DNA of 64,000 nt from Comamonas sp. B21-038 (GCF_022387135.1 NZ_CP092462.1:1860001-1924000), one strand, 5' to 3'; shown: positions 35,678 through 46,018, counted from the first letter of the stretch. Numbers and translations are program-made. Notes: generated from the letters alone by a model not told the origin.

Positions 35678-36145
35678 TTACTCGCGGTGGTAGGGGTGGC
35701 CGGCATTGACCGACCAGGCACGGTAGAGCTGCTCGATCAGCAGCACCCGCACCATCGCATGGGGCAAGGTCATGTCCGAGAGGCGAATGCGCTCATGCGC
35801 CGCGGCCTTGAACTCGGGATCGAGCCCATCGGGGCCACCAATGATCAACGCGACATCGTCGCCTTCGAGCTGCCAGCCCTTGACCCGCTGGGCCAGCGCC
35901 TTCGTAGTCAGGTTCGCGCCGCGCTCATCGAGCACCACGATGCGCGTGCCACGTGGGATGGCCGCTTCGATGCGCTTGCGCTCGGCGGCATACAGCGTCT
36001 CGACAGTCTTGGAGCCACGCGGCTCCGTCTTGACGGCCTTGAGCTCCACCTTCAGCTCGGGTGGGAAACGCTTGGCATAGTCGTCATAGGCGGTCTGCGC
36101 CCAATCGGGTACATGCTGGCCCACCGCAACGATGAAAATCTTCAT
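35678..36145 (-). CDS. rlmH: 23S rRNA pseudouridine-1915 N3-methyltransferase
   Basis: A 155-residue SPOUT-class methyltransferase acting on Psi1915 in helix 69 of 23S rRNA. It starts [23 protein letters not shown], has the SAM-binding knot [14 protein letters not shown] and ends [14 protein letters not shown] with the conserved HPYHR. The start at 36145 has the site GGAGAG before it. A terminator-like hairpin precedes it. Confidence 0.97.
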   Translation of the reverse strand: MKIFIVAVGQHVPDWAQTAYDDYAKRFPPELKVELKAVKTEPRGSKTVETLYAAERKRIEAAIPRGTRIVVLDERGANLTTKALAQRVKGWQLEGDDVALIIGGPDGLDPEFKAAAHERIRLSDMTLPHAMVRVLLIEQLYRAWSVNAGHPYHRE

Positions 36146-36160
36146 GCGAACTCTCCAATG

Positions 36161-36195
36161 AAAAAGAGCTGTCCTGCGGGGCAGTACAGCTCTTT
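36161..36195 (-). terminator. Terminator-like hairpin between rsfS and rlmH
   Basis: A 10-base stem (AAAGAGCTGT with ACAGCTCTTT) followed on the minus strand by TT and then the rlmH leader. It lies in the middle of a gene series that is normally one operon, so it may attenuate rlmH. Confidence 0.65.
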
Positions 36196-36217
36196 GCAAC
36201 CCGCAGGTTGAGGGGGT

Positions 36218-36934
36218 TTACTTGACCTTGCTGGTTGCGCGCTTGGCTGCGGGCTTCTTGGCTGCAGGCTTGGCGGCGGCCGACTTGGCTGCGGGCTTGC
36301 TGGCCTTGGGCTTGTTGACCACGACGGTCTTGACGGTGGCAGCAGCACTGGTCTTCTTGGCTGCAGGCTTTTTGGCCACGGTGCCCGAGATCTTCTTGAC
36401 CGCCGGCTTCTTGGCGGCAACCTTCTTTACCGGTGCAGCGGCCGCGCTGTCAGCAGAGGCAGTCTTGCGTGCAGCGGGCTTTTTCTTGCTGGCTTCGGTG
36501 TCCGCAGCGGCTTCGGCCTGGGCCTTGGCAGGCTTGGCGGCCTTGGGCTTGGCAGCGCCCAGCTTCACGCGCACCGGCGTATCGCCCCACATCTCTTCGA
36601 GGCGGTAGTACTGGCGAATCATCGGCTGCATGATGTGGGCGACGACAGGGCCGCAGTCCACAATGATCCACTCGCCGTTGTCTTCGCCTTCGGTGCGTGG
36701 CTTCGGAAAGCCCGCTTCCTTGACGGCGTCCTTGACGCTGGCCGCCAAGGCCTTGGTCTGGCGGTTCGAGGTACCTGCGGCCACGATCACGCGCTCGAAC
36801 AGCGGCGACAGGTGCTCGGTATTGAAAACCTGGATATCTTGTGCTTTCACATCTTCCAGCCCATCAACGATGGCACGCTGCAGCAATTGCACAGATTTCT
36901 TGGCAGTGGATTCGGATTTTTTGGCGGTGGTCAT
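36218..36934 (-). CDS. rsfS: Ribosomal silencing factor RsfS with a long Lys/Ala-rich tail
   Basis: A 238-residue protein. Residues about 15-117 are the RsfS/Iojap domain (VQLLQRAIVDGLEDVKAQDI, RQTKALAASVKDAVKEAGF, GEWIIVDCGPVVAHIMQP), which binds ribosomal protein L14 and blocks subunit joining in starvation. Family members normally end near residue 105-120. Here about 120 more residues follow, nearly all Lys, Ala and Pro with repeated KKPA and AAKP units, resembling histone-H1-like nucleic-acid-binding tails. The start at 36934 was chosen after an AT-rich promoter region. The N-terminus (TTAKKSESTAKK) is also Lys-rich. Confidence 0.93.
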   Translation of the reverse strand: MTTAKKSESTAKKSVQLLQRAIVDGLEDVKAQDIQVFNTEHLSPLFERVIVAAGTSNRQTKALAASVKDAVKEAGFPKPRTEGEDNGEWIIVDCGPVVAHIMQPMIRQYYRLEEMWGDTPVRVKLGAAKPKAAKPAKAQAEAAADTEASKKKPAARKTASADSAAAAPVKKVAAKKPAVKKISGTVAKKPAAKKTSAAATVKTVVVNKPKASKPAAKSAAAKPAAKKPAAKRATSKVK

Positions 36935-37083
36935 CAGTAGGTGATGGATGAAAGTGTTTCTACTATAGCGCGTGTTGCAGTTATTGTTGATCGCGTCAAC
37001 ACGCAGTGACAAAAGGGCAAAGCCTTCAAGAGAAGCTGCCGCGCAGCCTGCAATGGGGCATGCGCATGGTCAGCGGAAAGCGA

Positions 37084-37111
37084 ATTATACGCAAGCTGCG
37101 CCAAATGGCGC
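37084..37111 (-). promoter_or_regulatory. Candidate promoter/operator in the hemF-rsfS gap
   Basis: On the minus strand a perfect TATAAT (37084-37089) lies 8 bases below a palindrome GCGCCA-TT-TGGCGC (37098-37111), about 150 bases before rsfS. No good -35 box is seen at 17 bases, so an activator or repressor site is possible. Confidence 0.35.
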
Positions 37112-37203
37112 TCTGGTATGGCCTTCCGGCATGGGCGCCGGGCGAGCAAAAGGCGTTCGGGCCTACCCCTTTGGCACGGAACCGGCAGCCCTGGCGGGCT
37201 TGT

Positions 37204-38163
37204 TCACAGCCAATCACGCGGCTGCAAAAACTCCGCCAGCAAACGCGCTTCGGGCGAGCCCTCAGGGTCCTGGCGCTGGTAGCTCCAGCTGGCCATGGGC
37301 GGCATCGACAGCAAGATCGATTCGGTGCGCCCGCCCGACTGCAGGCCAAAGTGGGTACCCCGGTCCCAGACCAGGTTGAACTCCACATAGCGACCGCGCC
37401 GGTAGAGCTGAAAGTCCCGCTCGCGCTCGCCATGGGCCTGGTCCTTGCGGCGTTGCACGATCGGCAGATAGGCCTTCAAAAAGGCATCGCCCACCGACTG
37501 CAGCATCGCAAAGCCGCCTTCAAAGCCCAGCTCGGAGAAGTCATCAAAAAAGATGCCGCCGATGCCACGCGCTTCGTTGCGGTGCTTGAGGAAGAAATAG
37601 CGGTCACACCACTGCTTGAAGCGCGGGTACAGATCGTCACCGAAAGGCGCCACCGCATCGTGGCAGACCTGGTGAAAATGCTGCGCGTCTTCGGCAAAGG
37701 GATAGAACGGCGTCAGGTCCATGCCGCCGCCAAACCAGCAGGTGGCGGGCTGGCCGGGGTGGCCTGCGGCAATCATGCGCACGTTCATGTGCACGGTTGG
37801 CACATAGGGGTTGCGTGGATGGAAGACCAGCGACACGCCCATGGCCGTGAAAGGCGCACCCGTCAGCTCGGGACGGTGCTGGGTGGCCGAGGGCGGCAGC
37901 TGCGGGCCCCGCACCTGCGAAAAGCCCACGCCTGCACGCTCGAACACCGTACCGCCTTCCAGGATCTTGGTCAGCCCCTGGCCTTGCAGCTTCTCACCGG
38001 GCGCCTTTTGCCAGGCATCGGCCAGAAAACGGACATTGCTGCCTGCCTCCTGCTCCAGCGCTTCAACCGCATCGGTGATGGAGGCCTGCAGCGACTGCAG
38101 ATAGGCGGCCACCGCCAGGGCCTGGGCCCCGGCGTTCAGTTGGTCAACGGAAGAAGACAGCAT
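37204..38163 (-). CDS. hemF: Oxygen-dependent coproporphyrinogen III oxidase
   Basis: A 319-residue cytoplasmic enzyme of haem synthesis that decarboxylates two propionates of coproporphyrinogen III using O2. Visible family segments are [50 protein letters not shown] and [18 protein letters not shown], the last near residue 265. It lies 30 bases below purD. The gene that usually follows in related bacteria, nadD, is absent between it and rsfS. Confidence 0.97.
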   Translation of the reverse strand: MLSSSVDQLNAGAQALAVAAYLQSLQASITDAVEALEQEAGSNVRFLADAWQKAPGEKLQGQGLTKILEGGTVFERAGVGFSQVRGPQLPPSATQHRPELTGAPFTAMGVSLVFHPRNPYVPTVHMNVRMIAAGHPGQPATCWFGGGMDLTPFYPFAEDAQHFHQVCHDAVAPFGDDLYPRFKQWCDRYFFLKHRNEARGIGGIFFDDFSELGFEGGFAMLQSVGDAFLKAYLPIVQRRKDQAHGERERDFQLYRRGRYVEFNLVWDRGTHFGLQSGGRTESILLSMPPMASWSYQRQDPEGSPEARLLAEFLQPRDWL

Positions 38164-38193
38164 GTGCCTGGCTCCCTGTGGGCTTGGAGGCCG

Positions 38194-39471
38194 TCACTTG
38201 ACCGCGCGGTAGCCGATGTCGTGGCGGTATTGCGCGCCATCGAAATGCACCTGGGCGGCAGCGGCATACACGCGCTGCTGCGCCTGCTTGACGTTGTCGG
38301 CCAAGGCGGTCACACACAGCACGCGGCCACCGCTGGTGACGGGCTTGCCATCCTGCACCGTGGTGCCGGCGTGGAAAACCATCACTTCCTCTTCGTCCTC
38401 GGGCAGGCCTGTGATCACATCGCCCTTGCGGGGAGCGTCCGGGTAGCCATGGGCAGCCATCACCACGCCCAGCGCAGTGCGGCGGTCCCACTGCAGCTCG
38501 ATCTGGTCGAGCTTGCCGTCGGTGGCAGCCTGCATCACATCGACCAGATCGCTCTTGAGGCGCATCATGATCGGCTGGGTTTCCGGGTCACCCATGCGGC
38601 AGTTGAACTCCAGGGTCTTGGGGTGACCGGCCTTGTCGATCATCAGACCTGCGTACAAAAAGCCGGTGTAGGGAATGCCGTCCTTTTCCATGCCACGGAT
38701 GGTGGGCAGGATGATTTCGCGCATCGCACGGGCATGCACGTCGGCCGTCACCACCGGGGCGGGCGAGTAGGCACCCATGCCGCCGGTGTTGGGGCCCTGG
38801 TCGCCGTCCTTGAGGCGCTTGTGGTCCTGGCTGGTCGCCATCGCCGCCACGCTCTTGCCGTCGCACAGCACGATGAAGCTGGCCTCCTCGCCGTCGAGGA
38901 ACTCCTCGATCACCACGCGGGCGCCGCCGTCGTTATGGGCGACGCCGTACTTGTTGTCCACCAGCATGAAGTCGACGGCATCGTGCGCTTCCTGGGCGGT
39001 GGTGGCCACCACCACACCCTTGCCGGCAGCCAGGCCGTCGGCCTTGACGACGATGGGCGCACCCAGCTTGTCGATATAGGCATGGGCCGCCACCGGGTCG
39101 CTGAAGGTCTCGTACTGCGCCGTCGGGATGCCATGGCGTGCCATGAAATCCTTCGAGAAAGCCTTGGAGCTTTCCAGCTGCGCTGCGGCCTTGGTCGGGC
39201 CGAAGATCTTCATGCCGTGGGCGCGGAACTCGTCCACCACGCCGGCGGCCAAAGGCGCCTCGGGGCCGACGACGGACAGCTGCACACCGTTGTCCTGTGC
39301 CCATTCGCGCAGCTGGACCACATCGGTGATCGGCAGGTTTTCCAGACGCTTGTCGCGTGCGGTGCCTGCGTTGCCCGGGGCTACATAGACCTTGGAGACC
39401 TTGGGCGATTGCGCCAACTTCCAGGCCATTGCGTGTTCACGGCCGCCGCCACCAATCACAAGTACCTTCAT
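38194..39471 (-). CDS. purD: Phosphoribosylamine-glycine ligase
   Basis: A 425-residue ATP-grasp enzyme of purine synthesis. It begins [20 protein letters not shown], and the ATP-grasp segment [14 protein letters not shown] is near residue 150. The [10 protein letters not shown] and [15 protein letters not shown] segments confirm it. Its start overlaps the yebC stop by 4 bases. Confidence 0.98.
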   Translation of the reverse strand: MKVLVIGGGGREHAMAWKLAQSPKVSKVYVAPGNAGTARDKRLENLPITDVVQLREWAQDNGVQLSVVGPEAPLAAGVVDEFRAHGMKIFGPTKAAAQLESSKAFSKDFMARHGIPTAQYETFSDPVAAHAYIDKLGAPIVVKADGLAAGKGVVVATTAQEAHDAVDFMLVDNKYGVAHNDGGARVVIEEFLDGEEASFIVLCDGKSVAAMATSQDHKRLKDGDQGPNTGGMGAYSPAPVVTADVHARAMREIILPTIRGMEKDGIPYTGFLYAGLMIDKAGHPKTLEFNCRMGDPETQPIMMRLKSDLVDVMQAATDGKLDQIELQWDRRTALGVVMAAHGYPDAPRKGDVITGLPEDEEEVMVFHAGTTVQDGKPVTSGGRVLCVTALADNVKQAQQRVYAAAAQVHFDGAQYRHDIGYRAVK

Positions 39472-40187
39472 AGCGCCGCGTTATGGTAAACATCTTGAAC
39501 ATCATCCAGATCTTCCAGCGCGTCCAGCAACTTTTGCATCTTGGCCGCACCTTCCTCATCCAGATCTACGGTATTTTCGGGGCGCATCGTCACCTCGGCC
39601 ACCTCGGGCTTGAAGCCCGCTGCCTCCAGCGCATTGCGCACTGCCTCAAATTCTGACGGGGGCGTCAGCACTTCGACGGCGCCCTCCTCGTCGGTGATCA
39701 CATCATCGGCGCCGGCTTCCAGCGCCACTTCCATGATCTTTTCCTCATCGGCACCCGGTGCAAACACGAGCTGCCCCAGGTTGCGGAACTGGAAGGACAC
39801 CGAGCCTTCGGTGCCCATGTTGCCGCCGTGCTTGCTGAACGCATGGCGCACATCGGCCACCGTGCGCACGCGGTTGTCCGTCATGGTGTCGACAATGATG
39901 GCCGCGCCGCCGATGCCATAGCCTTCGTAGCGGATTTCCTCGTAGGTCACGCCTTCGAGGTTACCGGTGGCCTTGTCGATGTTGCGCTTGATGTTGTCGG
40001 CCGGCATGTTGGCGGCCTTGGCCTTGTCGATGGCCAGGCGCAAACGCGGGTTGGCGCTCAAATCTGCGCCGCCTTGCCGCGCAGCGACCATAATTTCACG
40101 AATGATACGGGTCCAAACCTTGCCGCGTTTTTCGTCCTGACGACCCTTGCGGTGTTGAATATTGGCCCATTTGCTGTGTCCTGCCAC
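39468..40187 (-). CDS. yebC: YebC/PmpR-type regulator (TACO1 family)
   Basis: A 239-residue protein opening [20 protein letters not shown], the invariant start of the family. [14 protein letters not shown] occurs near residue 135. Members act as DNA-binding regulators or as ribosome-associated factors that relieve stalling; which applies here is unknown. It heads the yebC-purD-hemF series. Confidence 0.96.
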   Translation of the reverse strand: MAGHSKWANIQHRKGRQDEKRGKVWTRIIREIMVAARQGGADLSANPRLRLAIDKAKAANMPADNIKRNIDKATGNLEGVTYEEIRYEGYGIGGAAIIVDTMTDNRVRTVADVRHAFSKHGGNMGTEGSVSFQFRNLGQLVFAPGADEEKIMEVALEAGADDVITDEEGAVEVLTPPSEFEAVRNALEAAGFKPEVAEVTMRPENTVDLDEEGAAKMQKLLDALEDLDDVQDVYHNAAL

Positions 40188-40265
40188 AGAATTTCCTTTG
40201 CTATTGTTTTATCTAGCTAGACTGCGATTTTACTTTTGACTTTGATGCTGGAGAGGAAACCTACG

Positions 40266-41774
40266 ATGGCTGAACCCCTACTGGTTGCCAAAAATGGCAC
40301 AACGGAGTGTTTTTTGCTTCCTGGCCTGGCCAATCGACACGGGCTGATCACCGGCGCGACCGGCACCGGCAAGACTGTAACCCTTCAGACATTGGCCGAG
40401 GGATTCTCGGGCATTGGCGTGCCGGTGTTCATGGCCGATATCAAGGGTGACTTGACCGGCATCAGCCAGGCGGGCCAGATTGGCGGCAAGCTGGCCGCCA
40501 CCTTGCAAGACCGTGGTATTGGCCTGCCCACGCCCAAGGCCTGCCCCACCACGTTATGGGATGTGTTTGGCGAGCAAGGCCACCCGGTGCGCGCCACCAT
40601 ATCGGACATGGGCCCGCTGCTGCTGGGCCGCATGCTGGACCTCAATGACACGCAGATGGGCGTGCTCAACCTGGTGTTCAAGATCGCCGATGACAACGGC
40701 ATGCTGCTGCTCGACCTCAAGGACCTGCGTGCGATGCTGTCTTACGTGGGTGAGAACGCCAAGCAGTTCACCACCGACTACGGCAACATCAGCTCGGCCA
40801 GCGTGGGCGCCATCCAGCGCGGCCTGCTGCAGATCGAGCAGCAAGGCGGCAACAGCTTCTTTGGCGAGCCGATGCTCAACATCGACGACATGATGCAGAC
40901 CGTGGGCACGCAGGGGGTGGTCAACATCCTGGCAGCCGACAAGCTGATGAATTCGCCGCGCCTGTACTCCACCTTCCTGCTGTGGATGCTGTCCGATCTG
41001 TACGAGAAGCTCCCGGAAATTGGCGACCCCGACAAGCCCAAGCTGGTGTTCTTCTTTGACGAGGCCCACCTGCTGTTCAATGACGCGCCGAAGGTGCTGC
41101 AAGAGCGCATCGAGCTGGTCGTGCGCCTGGTGCGCTCCAAGGGCGTGGGCGTGTATTTCGTCACGCAAAACCCGCTGGACATTCCCGACAGCGTGCTCGC
41201 CCAGTTGGGCAACCGCGTGCAGCATGCGCTGCGTGCCTTCACGCCGCGCGACCAGAAAGCCGTCAAGGCCACGGCGACCACGATGCGCGCCAACCCGGGC
41301 CTGAACATCGAGACCGCGATCACCGAGCTGGCCGTCGGTGAGGCGCTCGTGAGCTTTCTCGACGAAAAAGGCCGCCCCAGCGTGACCGAGCGCGTCTATG
41401 TACTGCCGCCGGGCAGCCAGATTGGCCCCATCAGCACCGAGCAGCGCCAGGCCTTGCTGAAGAACTCGCTGGTCGCGGGCGTCTATGACACGCCGGTGGA
41501 CCGCGAGTCGGCCTACGAGATCCTGAAGGCTCGCACTGGCCAGGCGACCGCTGCAGCAGGCGGCAAGGCGGGTGCAGGCAGTGCCGCTGCCGAGGATGGC
41601 GGCCTGATGGGCAGCATCAACGACATCCTGTTTGGCACCACCGGCCCGCGCGGCGGCAAGAAGGATGGCATTGTGCAGTCGATGGCCAAGTCCACCGCCC
41701 GCTCTTTTGGCACCAAGCTGGGCAACCAGATTCTGCGCGGCGTGCTGGGCAGCATCATGGGCGGCAAAAAGTAG
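40266..41774 (+). CDS. yjgR: YjgR-type HerA-like ATPase (DUF853)
   Basis: A 502-residue P-loop ATPase of the HerA/FtsK superfamily. Walker A is [12 protein letters not shown] near residue 35, Walker B is [12 protein letters not shown] near residue 265, and the ADIKGDLTG and [31 protein letters not shown] stretch follows. Length matches E. coli YjgR. The start at 40266 ([10 protein letters not shown]) was preferred to 40236. The cellular role is not established. Confidence 0.92.
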   Translation: MAEPLLVAKNGTTECFLLPGLANRHGLITGATGTGKTVTLQTLAEGFSGIGVPVFMADIKGDLTGISQAGQIGGKLAATLQDRGIGLPTPKACPTTLWDVFGEQGHPVRATISDMGPLLLGRMLDLNDTQMGVLNLVFKIADDNGMLLLDLKDLRAMLSYVGENAKQFTTDYGNISSASVGAIQRGLLQIEQQGGNSFFGEPMLNIDDMMQTVGTQGVVNILAADKLMNSPRLYSTFLLWMLSDLYEKLPEIGDPDKPKLVFFFDEAHLLFNDAPKVLQERIELVVRLVRSKGVGVYFVTQNPLDIPDSVLAQLGNRVQHALRAFTPRDQKAVKATATTMRANPGLNIETAITELAVGEALVSFLDEKGRPSVTERVYVLPPGSQIGPISTEQRQALLKNSLVAGVYDTPVDRESAYEILKARTGQATAAAGGKAGAGSAAAEDGGLMGSINDILFGTTGPRGGKKDGIVQSMAKSTARSFGTKLGNQILRGVLGSIMGGKK

Positions 41775-41793
41775 CCTGAGGCGCACCGCAAAG

Positions 41794-41819
41794 AAAAAGC
41801 CGGCAATGCCGGCTTTTTT
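41794..41819. terminator. Bidirectional terminator after yjgR
   Basis: AAAAAGCCGGC-AAT-GCCGGCTTTTTT sits between the convergent yjgR and the ABC permease gene; T runs occur on both strands. Confidence 0.9.
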
Positions 41820-41836
41820 GCGTGTGCGCTGCGCTA

Positions 41837-42616
41837 TCAACTGCGGTCGGTGCGTGCCATATGGTTTTCCAGCGCCCGCAGGCCCAGGGTCAGCATGAAG
41901 GTCATCAGCCAGTAGGCCAGCGCAACGGCCAGGTAAGGCTCCCAGTAGCGGCCATAGGCACCGGCCACGGTGCGCGCGGCATAGGCCATCTCGGCCAGGC
42001 CAATGGCGGAGACCAGCGAAGTATCCTTGAGCAGCGAGATCATGTTGTTGCCCAGCGGAGGCAGCATGCGGCGGAAAGCCTGCGGAATCACCACATAGCG
42101 CATCATCTGGCCATGCGTCATGCCCAGCGACATGCCCGCCTGCTTCTGGCCAATCGCGATCGACTGGATGCCGGCGCGGAACACCTCGGAGATGTAGGCC
42201 GCCGAGTTGAGCGTCAACGCCACGACACCGGACATCAGCGCGCCATGGTCCTGCTTGAGCGTGCGGGCCAGGTCACCGCTGATGATCAGCCCGTTGACCG
42301 GGTGCACAAACAGCGGCATCACCGCAAAATGCATCAGCAGGATCTGCACGAACAGCGGCGTGCCCCGGAAGAAGCTGACATAGGCCGTCGAGGGCCAGCG
42401 CAGCAGGTATTTGCACACCCCCTTCCAGGGCTGATGGCGGGTATCAGCCAGGCGTGCGAGCGCGAGCATCAGGCCCAGCGCGCAACCCATGATCACGCAG
42501 GCCACCGTCATGCCGATGGTGACCATCGCGCCCTGCCAAAACATCTGCTTGTATTCCACCAGGATGTCGGGGCGGAACCAGCCGAACCACTCTACGGGGG
42601 TGTTGTTGTCCATCAA
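41837..42616 (-). CDS. Polar amino-acid ABC transporter permease
   Basis: A 259-residue inner-membrane permease of the HisM/GlnP family, with helices starting near residues 28 and 85 and the EAA loop QAGMSLGMTHGQMMRYVVIPQAFRR near residue 165. It is downstream of the binding-protein gene by 62 bases. No ATPase or second permease gene is next to it, so the complex must use an ATPase encoded elsewhere or be a homodimeric channel. Confidence 0.93.
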   Translation of the reverse strand: MMDNNTPVEWFGWFRPDILVEYKQMFWQGAMVTIGMTVACVIMGCALGLMLALARLADTRHQPWKGVCKYLLRWPSTAYVSFFRGTPLFVQILLMHFAVMPLFVHPVNGLIISGDLARTLKQDHGALMSGVVALTLNSAAYISEVFRAGIQSIAIGQKQAGMSLGMTHGQMMRYVVIPQAFRRMLPPLGNNMISLLKDTSLVSAIGLAEMAYAARTVAGAYGRYWEPYLAVALAYWLMTFMLTLGLRALENHMARTDRS

Positions 42617-42678
42617 TCAATTCTTTCAAACAAAATGACGGCCAACGGGCCGTCATTGCAGCGGATGTCGCGGCGGCC

Positions 42679-43443
42679 TTACTGAGGCTTGTAGTCCTGG
42701 TTGAACCACTTCTTGTAGATCACGTTGTAGCTGCCATCGGCGCGGATGGCGGCCAGGCCGGCGTTGATCTTCTCCTGCAAGGCCTTGTCGCCCTTGCGCA
42801 CGACGATGCCGAAATGCTCCTTGGGGAAGCTGGCATCATCCACAGTCTTCAATGCGGGATACTGGGAGACGCGGTAGGCGATGACGCCATTGTCGCCAAT
42901 GGCGGCATCGACGCCGCCGGCTGCCAACTCGGAGATGATCAGTGGCGTGCTCTCGAAGCGGCGGATATTGGGGCTGGTCTTGCCGACTTCACGGCTCAAT
43001 ACATCGTCGCCAGTCGAGCCGCTGACCACCGAGACCTTCTTGTCCTTGAGGTCCTTGAGCGAAGCCACCGCGCTGTCCTTGGGCACCGCGATCAGCTGGC
43101 GGGCGTCAAAGTACGGCTGCGAGAAGTCAAAACTCTGCTTGCGCTTGTCATTGATGGTCACGCCGGAGATGACAAAGTCCACATCGCCATTGTTGAGCGA
43201 TGCGAAGATGCTGCTGAAAGGCGTGTTGACGATGCGCAGCTTCATGCCTTGCTGCTTGGCAATGGCATTGACGATGTCGATGTCAAAACCGACGATCTGC
43301 TTGTCCTTGTTCTCGAATGCAAAGGGTGCGTAGGTGGCGCTGGAGGCCACCACCAGATCACGGCCCTGCGCTTGCGCGGCACCGCCGGCCAACACCGAGA
43401 CCGCTGCAGCGCCCACGGCCAGCGCAAATTTTTTGTTCCACAT
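42679..43443 (-). CDS. Polar amino-acid ABC transporter substrate-binding protein
   Basis: A 254-residue periplasmic binding protein (SBP_bac_3). The signal peptide ends AAQAQG near residue 26. TYAPFAFENKDKQIVGFDIDIVNAIAKQQG is the family N-lobe, and DFVISGVTINDKRKQSFDFSQPYFD follows. It precedes the permease gene in a two-gene transporter unit. Confidence 0.93.
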   Translation of the reverse strand: MWNKKFALAVGAAAVSVLAGGAAQAQGRDLVVASSATYAPFAFENKDKQIVGFDIDIVNAIAKQQGMKLRIVNTPFSSIFASLNNGDVDFVISGVTINDKRKQSFDFSQPYFDARQLIAVPKDSAVASLKDLKDKKVSVVSGSTGDDVLSREVGKTSPNIRRFESTPLIISELAAGGVDAAIGDNGVIAYRVSQYPALKTVDDASFPKEHFGIVVRKGDKALQEKINAGLAAIRADGSYNVIYKKWFNQDYKPQ

Positions 43444-43691
43444 ACCCCAACCTTTAGCAACATAAGCTCATACAAGCGGCCGATTATACGTAAACGCTTG
43501 CAGACAGCGGCGGCGAACGCACGGTGGCCAGCGCGGCTCTGCCGTTGCGCACAAGCGGGGCCGCCAGCATGCCAAGGGGATTGCGCAAGCCGATGCGCTG
43601 CGCTGCCCCAGAACGGACCGCCAGAGCGACACGGAATCGCCAAAAAGCCACTACCATGAATCCCTTCGACGCCTCTGCCACCTGACCGACC

Positions 43692-44675
43692 ATGAACGCC
43701 TCTGTCCACGCCACCCCCCTCCCCACGTTTGACGATGTGCAAGCGGCTGCCCAGCGCCTGCAAGGCGTTGCCCACCGCACGCCGGTGATGCGCTCATCCA
43801 CCCTCGACAAATTGACGGGCGCAGAGTTCTTCTTCAAATGCGAGAACTACCAGCGCATGGGTGCCTTCAAGTTCCGGGGCGGCTACAACGCGCTGGCCCG
43901 CTTCTCGCCCGAGCAGGCGCAGCGCGGCGCGCTGGCTTTCTCCTCGGGCAACCATGCGCAGGCCATCGCCCTGTCTGCCCGCATTCTGGGCATGCCCGCA
44001 GCCATCGTGATGCCCGAAGACGCCCCGGCCGCCAAACTGGATGCGACCCGCGGCTACGGTGCCGAGGTCATCACCTATGACCGCTTTACCGAAGACCGTG
44101 AAGCGATCAGCCAGCGCATTGCCCAGGAGCGCGGCATGACGCTGGTGCCCCCCTACAACCATGCCGATGTGATCGCCGGCCAAGGCACCAGCGCGATGGA
44201 GCTGTTCCAGGACGTGCCCCAGCTCGACTACCTGTTTGTCTGCCTGGGGGGTGGCGGCCTGCTGTCGGGCTGCCTGCTGTCGGCCAAGGCCATGGCGCCC
44301 CAGTGCAAGGTCTACGGCGTCGAGCCAGAGGCCGGCAACGATGCCCAGCAATCGCTGCGCAAGGGCGAGATCGTCAAGATCGCCACACCCCGCACCATTG
44401 CCGATGGCGCACAGACCCAGGCACTGGGCGATCTGACCTATGCCATCATCCGCCGCGATGTGACCGACATCGTCACCGCCAGCGACCCGCAGCTGGTGGA
44501 CAGCATGCGTTTTTATGCCGAGCGCATGAAGATGGTGGTCGAGCCCACCGGCGCGCTGAGCCTGGCAGGCGCACGCTTTGGGGGTGTCGATCTGCAGGGC
44601 GCCCGCGTTGGCGTGCTGATCAGCGGCGGCAATGTGGACCTGGGCCGCTACGCGCAATTGCTGGGGACTGCATGA
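43692..44675 (+). CDS. Threo-3-hydroxyaspartate ammonia-lyase / threonine dehydratase-like PLP enzyme
   Basis: A 327-residue fold-type-II PLP enzyme. The PLP Lys lies in GAFKFRGGYNAL, the ring contact in FSSGNHAQAIALSA, and the phosphate loop is CLGGGGLLSG. The pattern FKCENYQRMGAFKFRG and the lack of an ACT domain fit 3-hydroxyaspartate ammonia-lyase or serine racemase more than IlvA. It is a paralogue of the enzyme at 5119-6153 and lies divergent from the amino-acid transporter. Confidence 0.87.
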   Translation: MNASVHATPLPTFDDVQAAAQRLQGVAHRTPVMRSSTLDKLTGAEFFFKCENYQRMGAFKFRGGYNALARFSPEQAQRGALAFSSGNHAQAIALSARILGMPAAIVMPEDAPAAKLDATRGYGAEVITYDRFTEDREAISQRIAQERGMTLVPPYNHADVIAGQGTSAMELFQDVPQLDYLFVCLGGGGLLSGCLLSAKAMAPQCKVYGVEPEAGNDAQQSLRKGEIVKIATPRTIADGAQTQALGDLTYAIIRRDVTDIVTASDPQLVDSMRFYAERMKMVVEPTGALSLAGARFGGVDLQGARVGVLISGGNVDLGRYAQLLGTA

Positions 44676-44788
44676 GGGGCCATGCATCACGCAAAAGCCT
44701 CACCATTCGGTAAATATATTCGCAGGCCGCGCACGCCTTCGGGCCTGCGCTGCTACCATTGCGGCCAAAAATGACATTGGCAACTACC

Positions 44789-45421
44789 ATGAGCACCGTT
44801 CACCTCATCGACCACCCGCTGGTCCAGCACAAACTCACGTTGATGCGCCGCAAGGAAGCATCCACCAACAGCTTCCGCCGCATGCTCGGCGAGCTGTCCA
44901 CCCTGATGGCCTACGAGATCACGCGCGACTTCCCGCTGCAGGACCTCGAGATCGAGACGCCGATGGAAAAGATGGTCGGCAAGGTCATCGACGGCAAGAA
45001 ACTGGCGCTGGTCTCCATCCTGCGCGCCGGCAATGGCTTTCTCGACGGCATGCTCAACGTGGTGCCCGGCGCCCGCATTGGCCACATCGGCCTGTACCGT
45101 GACCCTGAAACCCTGCAGCCGGTCGAGTACTACTTCAAGATGCCCGACAACATGGGCGAGCGCGATGTGATCGTCGTGGACCCGATGCTGGCCACCGGCA
45201 ACTCGGCCGCCGCCGCCGTGCAGCAACTCAAGGACAAGTGCCAGCCCAAGTCGATCAAGTTCATGTGCCTGCTGGCCGCGCCTGAAGGCATCAAGACCAT
45301 GCAGGCCGCCCACCCCGATGTGGACATCTACACGGCTGCTGTGGACCGCCAGCTCAACGACCACGGCTACATCCTGCCGGGCCTGGGCGACGCGGGCGAC
45401 CGCATCTTCGGCACCAAGTAA
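44789..45421 (+). CDS. upp: Uracil phosphoribosyltransferase
   Basis: A 210-residue salvage enzyme that makes UMP from uracil and PRPP. The PRPP loop is [16 protein letters not shown] near residue 130 and the uracil site is [17 protein letters not shown] at the C-terminus. The start at 44789 ([11 protein letters not shown]) fits the family; 10 extra codons upstream do not. Confidence 0.97.
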   Translation: MSTVHLIDHPLVQHKLTLMRRKEASTNSFRRMLGELSTLMAYEITRDFPLQDLEIETPMEKMVGKVIDGKKLALVSILRAGNGFLDGMLNVVPGARIGHIGLYRDPETLQPVEYYFKMPDNMGERDVIVVDPMLATGNSAAAAVQQLKDKCQPKSIKFMCLLAAPEGIKTMQAAHPDVDIYTAAVDRQLNDHGYILPGLGDAGDRIFGTK

Positions 45422-45433
45422 GCCCAGCCCCCT

Positions 45434-45463
45434 TGGCATGCCCACCACGCGCTGGGCATGCCA
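45434..45463. terminator. Strong hairpin after upp
   Basis: An 11-base-pair stem (TGGCATGCCCA with TGGGCATGCCA) starting 12 bases past the upp stop, without a T run. It is probably a 3'-end processing or weak termination signal. Confidence 0.5.
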
Positions 45464-45573
45464 GACGCCGCAGCCTGCCCGCCAGTGTCTGCGCGTAAGA
45501 CAAAATCTCACATACAGCGCACGGCGACTTTGGTTAAATGGCGTCCAGAGCATCTCCGTCTGGAGGCCCCACC

Positions 45574-46005
45574 ATGAGCTACCACTTGCTGGTTTTTGCG
45601 CCCGCCGCTGCACCCCGGGAACCCGCGGCCTTTGGGCTCTGGTTCCAGGCGCAGACCGAATGGCCAGAGCACCATGACTACGAGGACCCAGCGGTTGCCA
45701 CGTTGTCGCTCAAGGCCTGGTGCCTGGACATGATGCAGCGCTTTCCGCCGCGCAGTGGCCCCTACCGCGAAGAACTTCCCCCCGAAGACAAGAGTCTGCT
45801 GGCCGACTACAGCATTGGCCGCAATATTGTTTTTGTCGCGGTGCAGCCAGCGCAAGCCGGTGCCGCGCTGGAGGCGGCCCGGGAGTTGGCCGCTCAGCAC
45901 TGCGTCGGTTTGTACGAGGCCAGTGCATCACCGGCGGCTGTGCGCCTGCCCGATGGCAACAATGGCCTGCAGGCGGCGTTTGACTCCAGGCCGGTGATGG
46001 GCTGA
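45574..46005 (+). CDS. Hypothetical protein
   Basis: A 143-residue soluble-looking protein that was not recognised. The start at 45574 follows the site TGGAGG. It begins MSYHLLVFAPAAAPREPAAFG and includes aromatic and acidic stretches (WPEHHDYEDPA). It is convergent with the aspartic-protease gene and separated by 13 bases. Confidence 0.75.
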   Translation: MSYHLLVFAPAAAPREPAAFGLWFQAQTEWPEHHDYEDPAVATLSLKAWCLDMMQRFPPRSGPYREELPPEDKSLLADYSIGRNIVFVAVQPAQAGAALEAARELAAQHCVGLYEASASPAAVRLPDGNNGLQAAFDSRPVMG

Positions 46006-46018
46006 GCCACCGCTGGCC

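Noticed and set aside
36934..37149. Search for a nadD remnant on the minus strand
   Set aside because: Translations lack the GGxFDPxHxGH start motif or ISST(x)IR end of NadD, so no remnant can be claimed.
37006..39489. 827-codon plus-strand frame
   Set aside because: Antisense to hemF and purD, both firmly identified.
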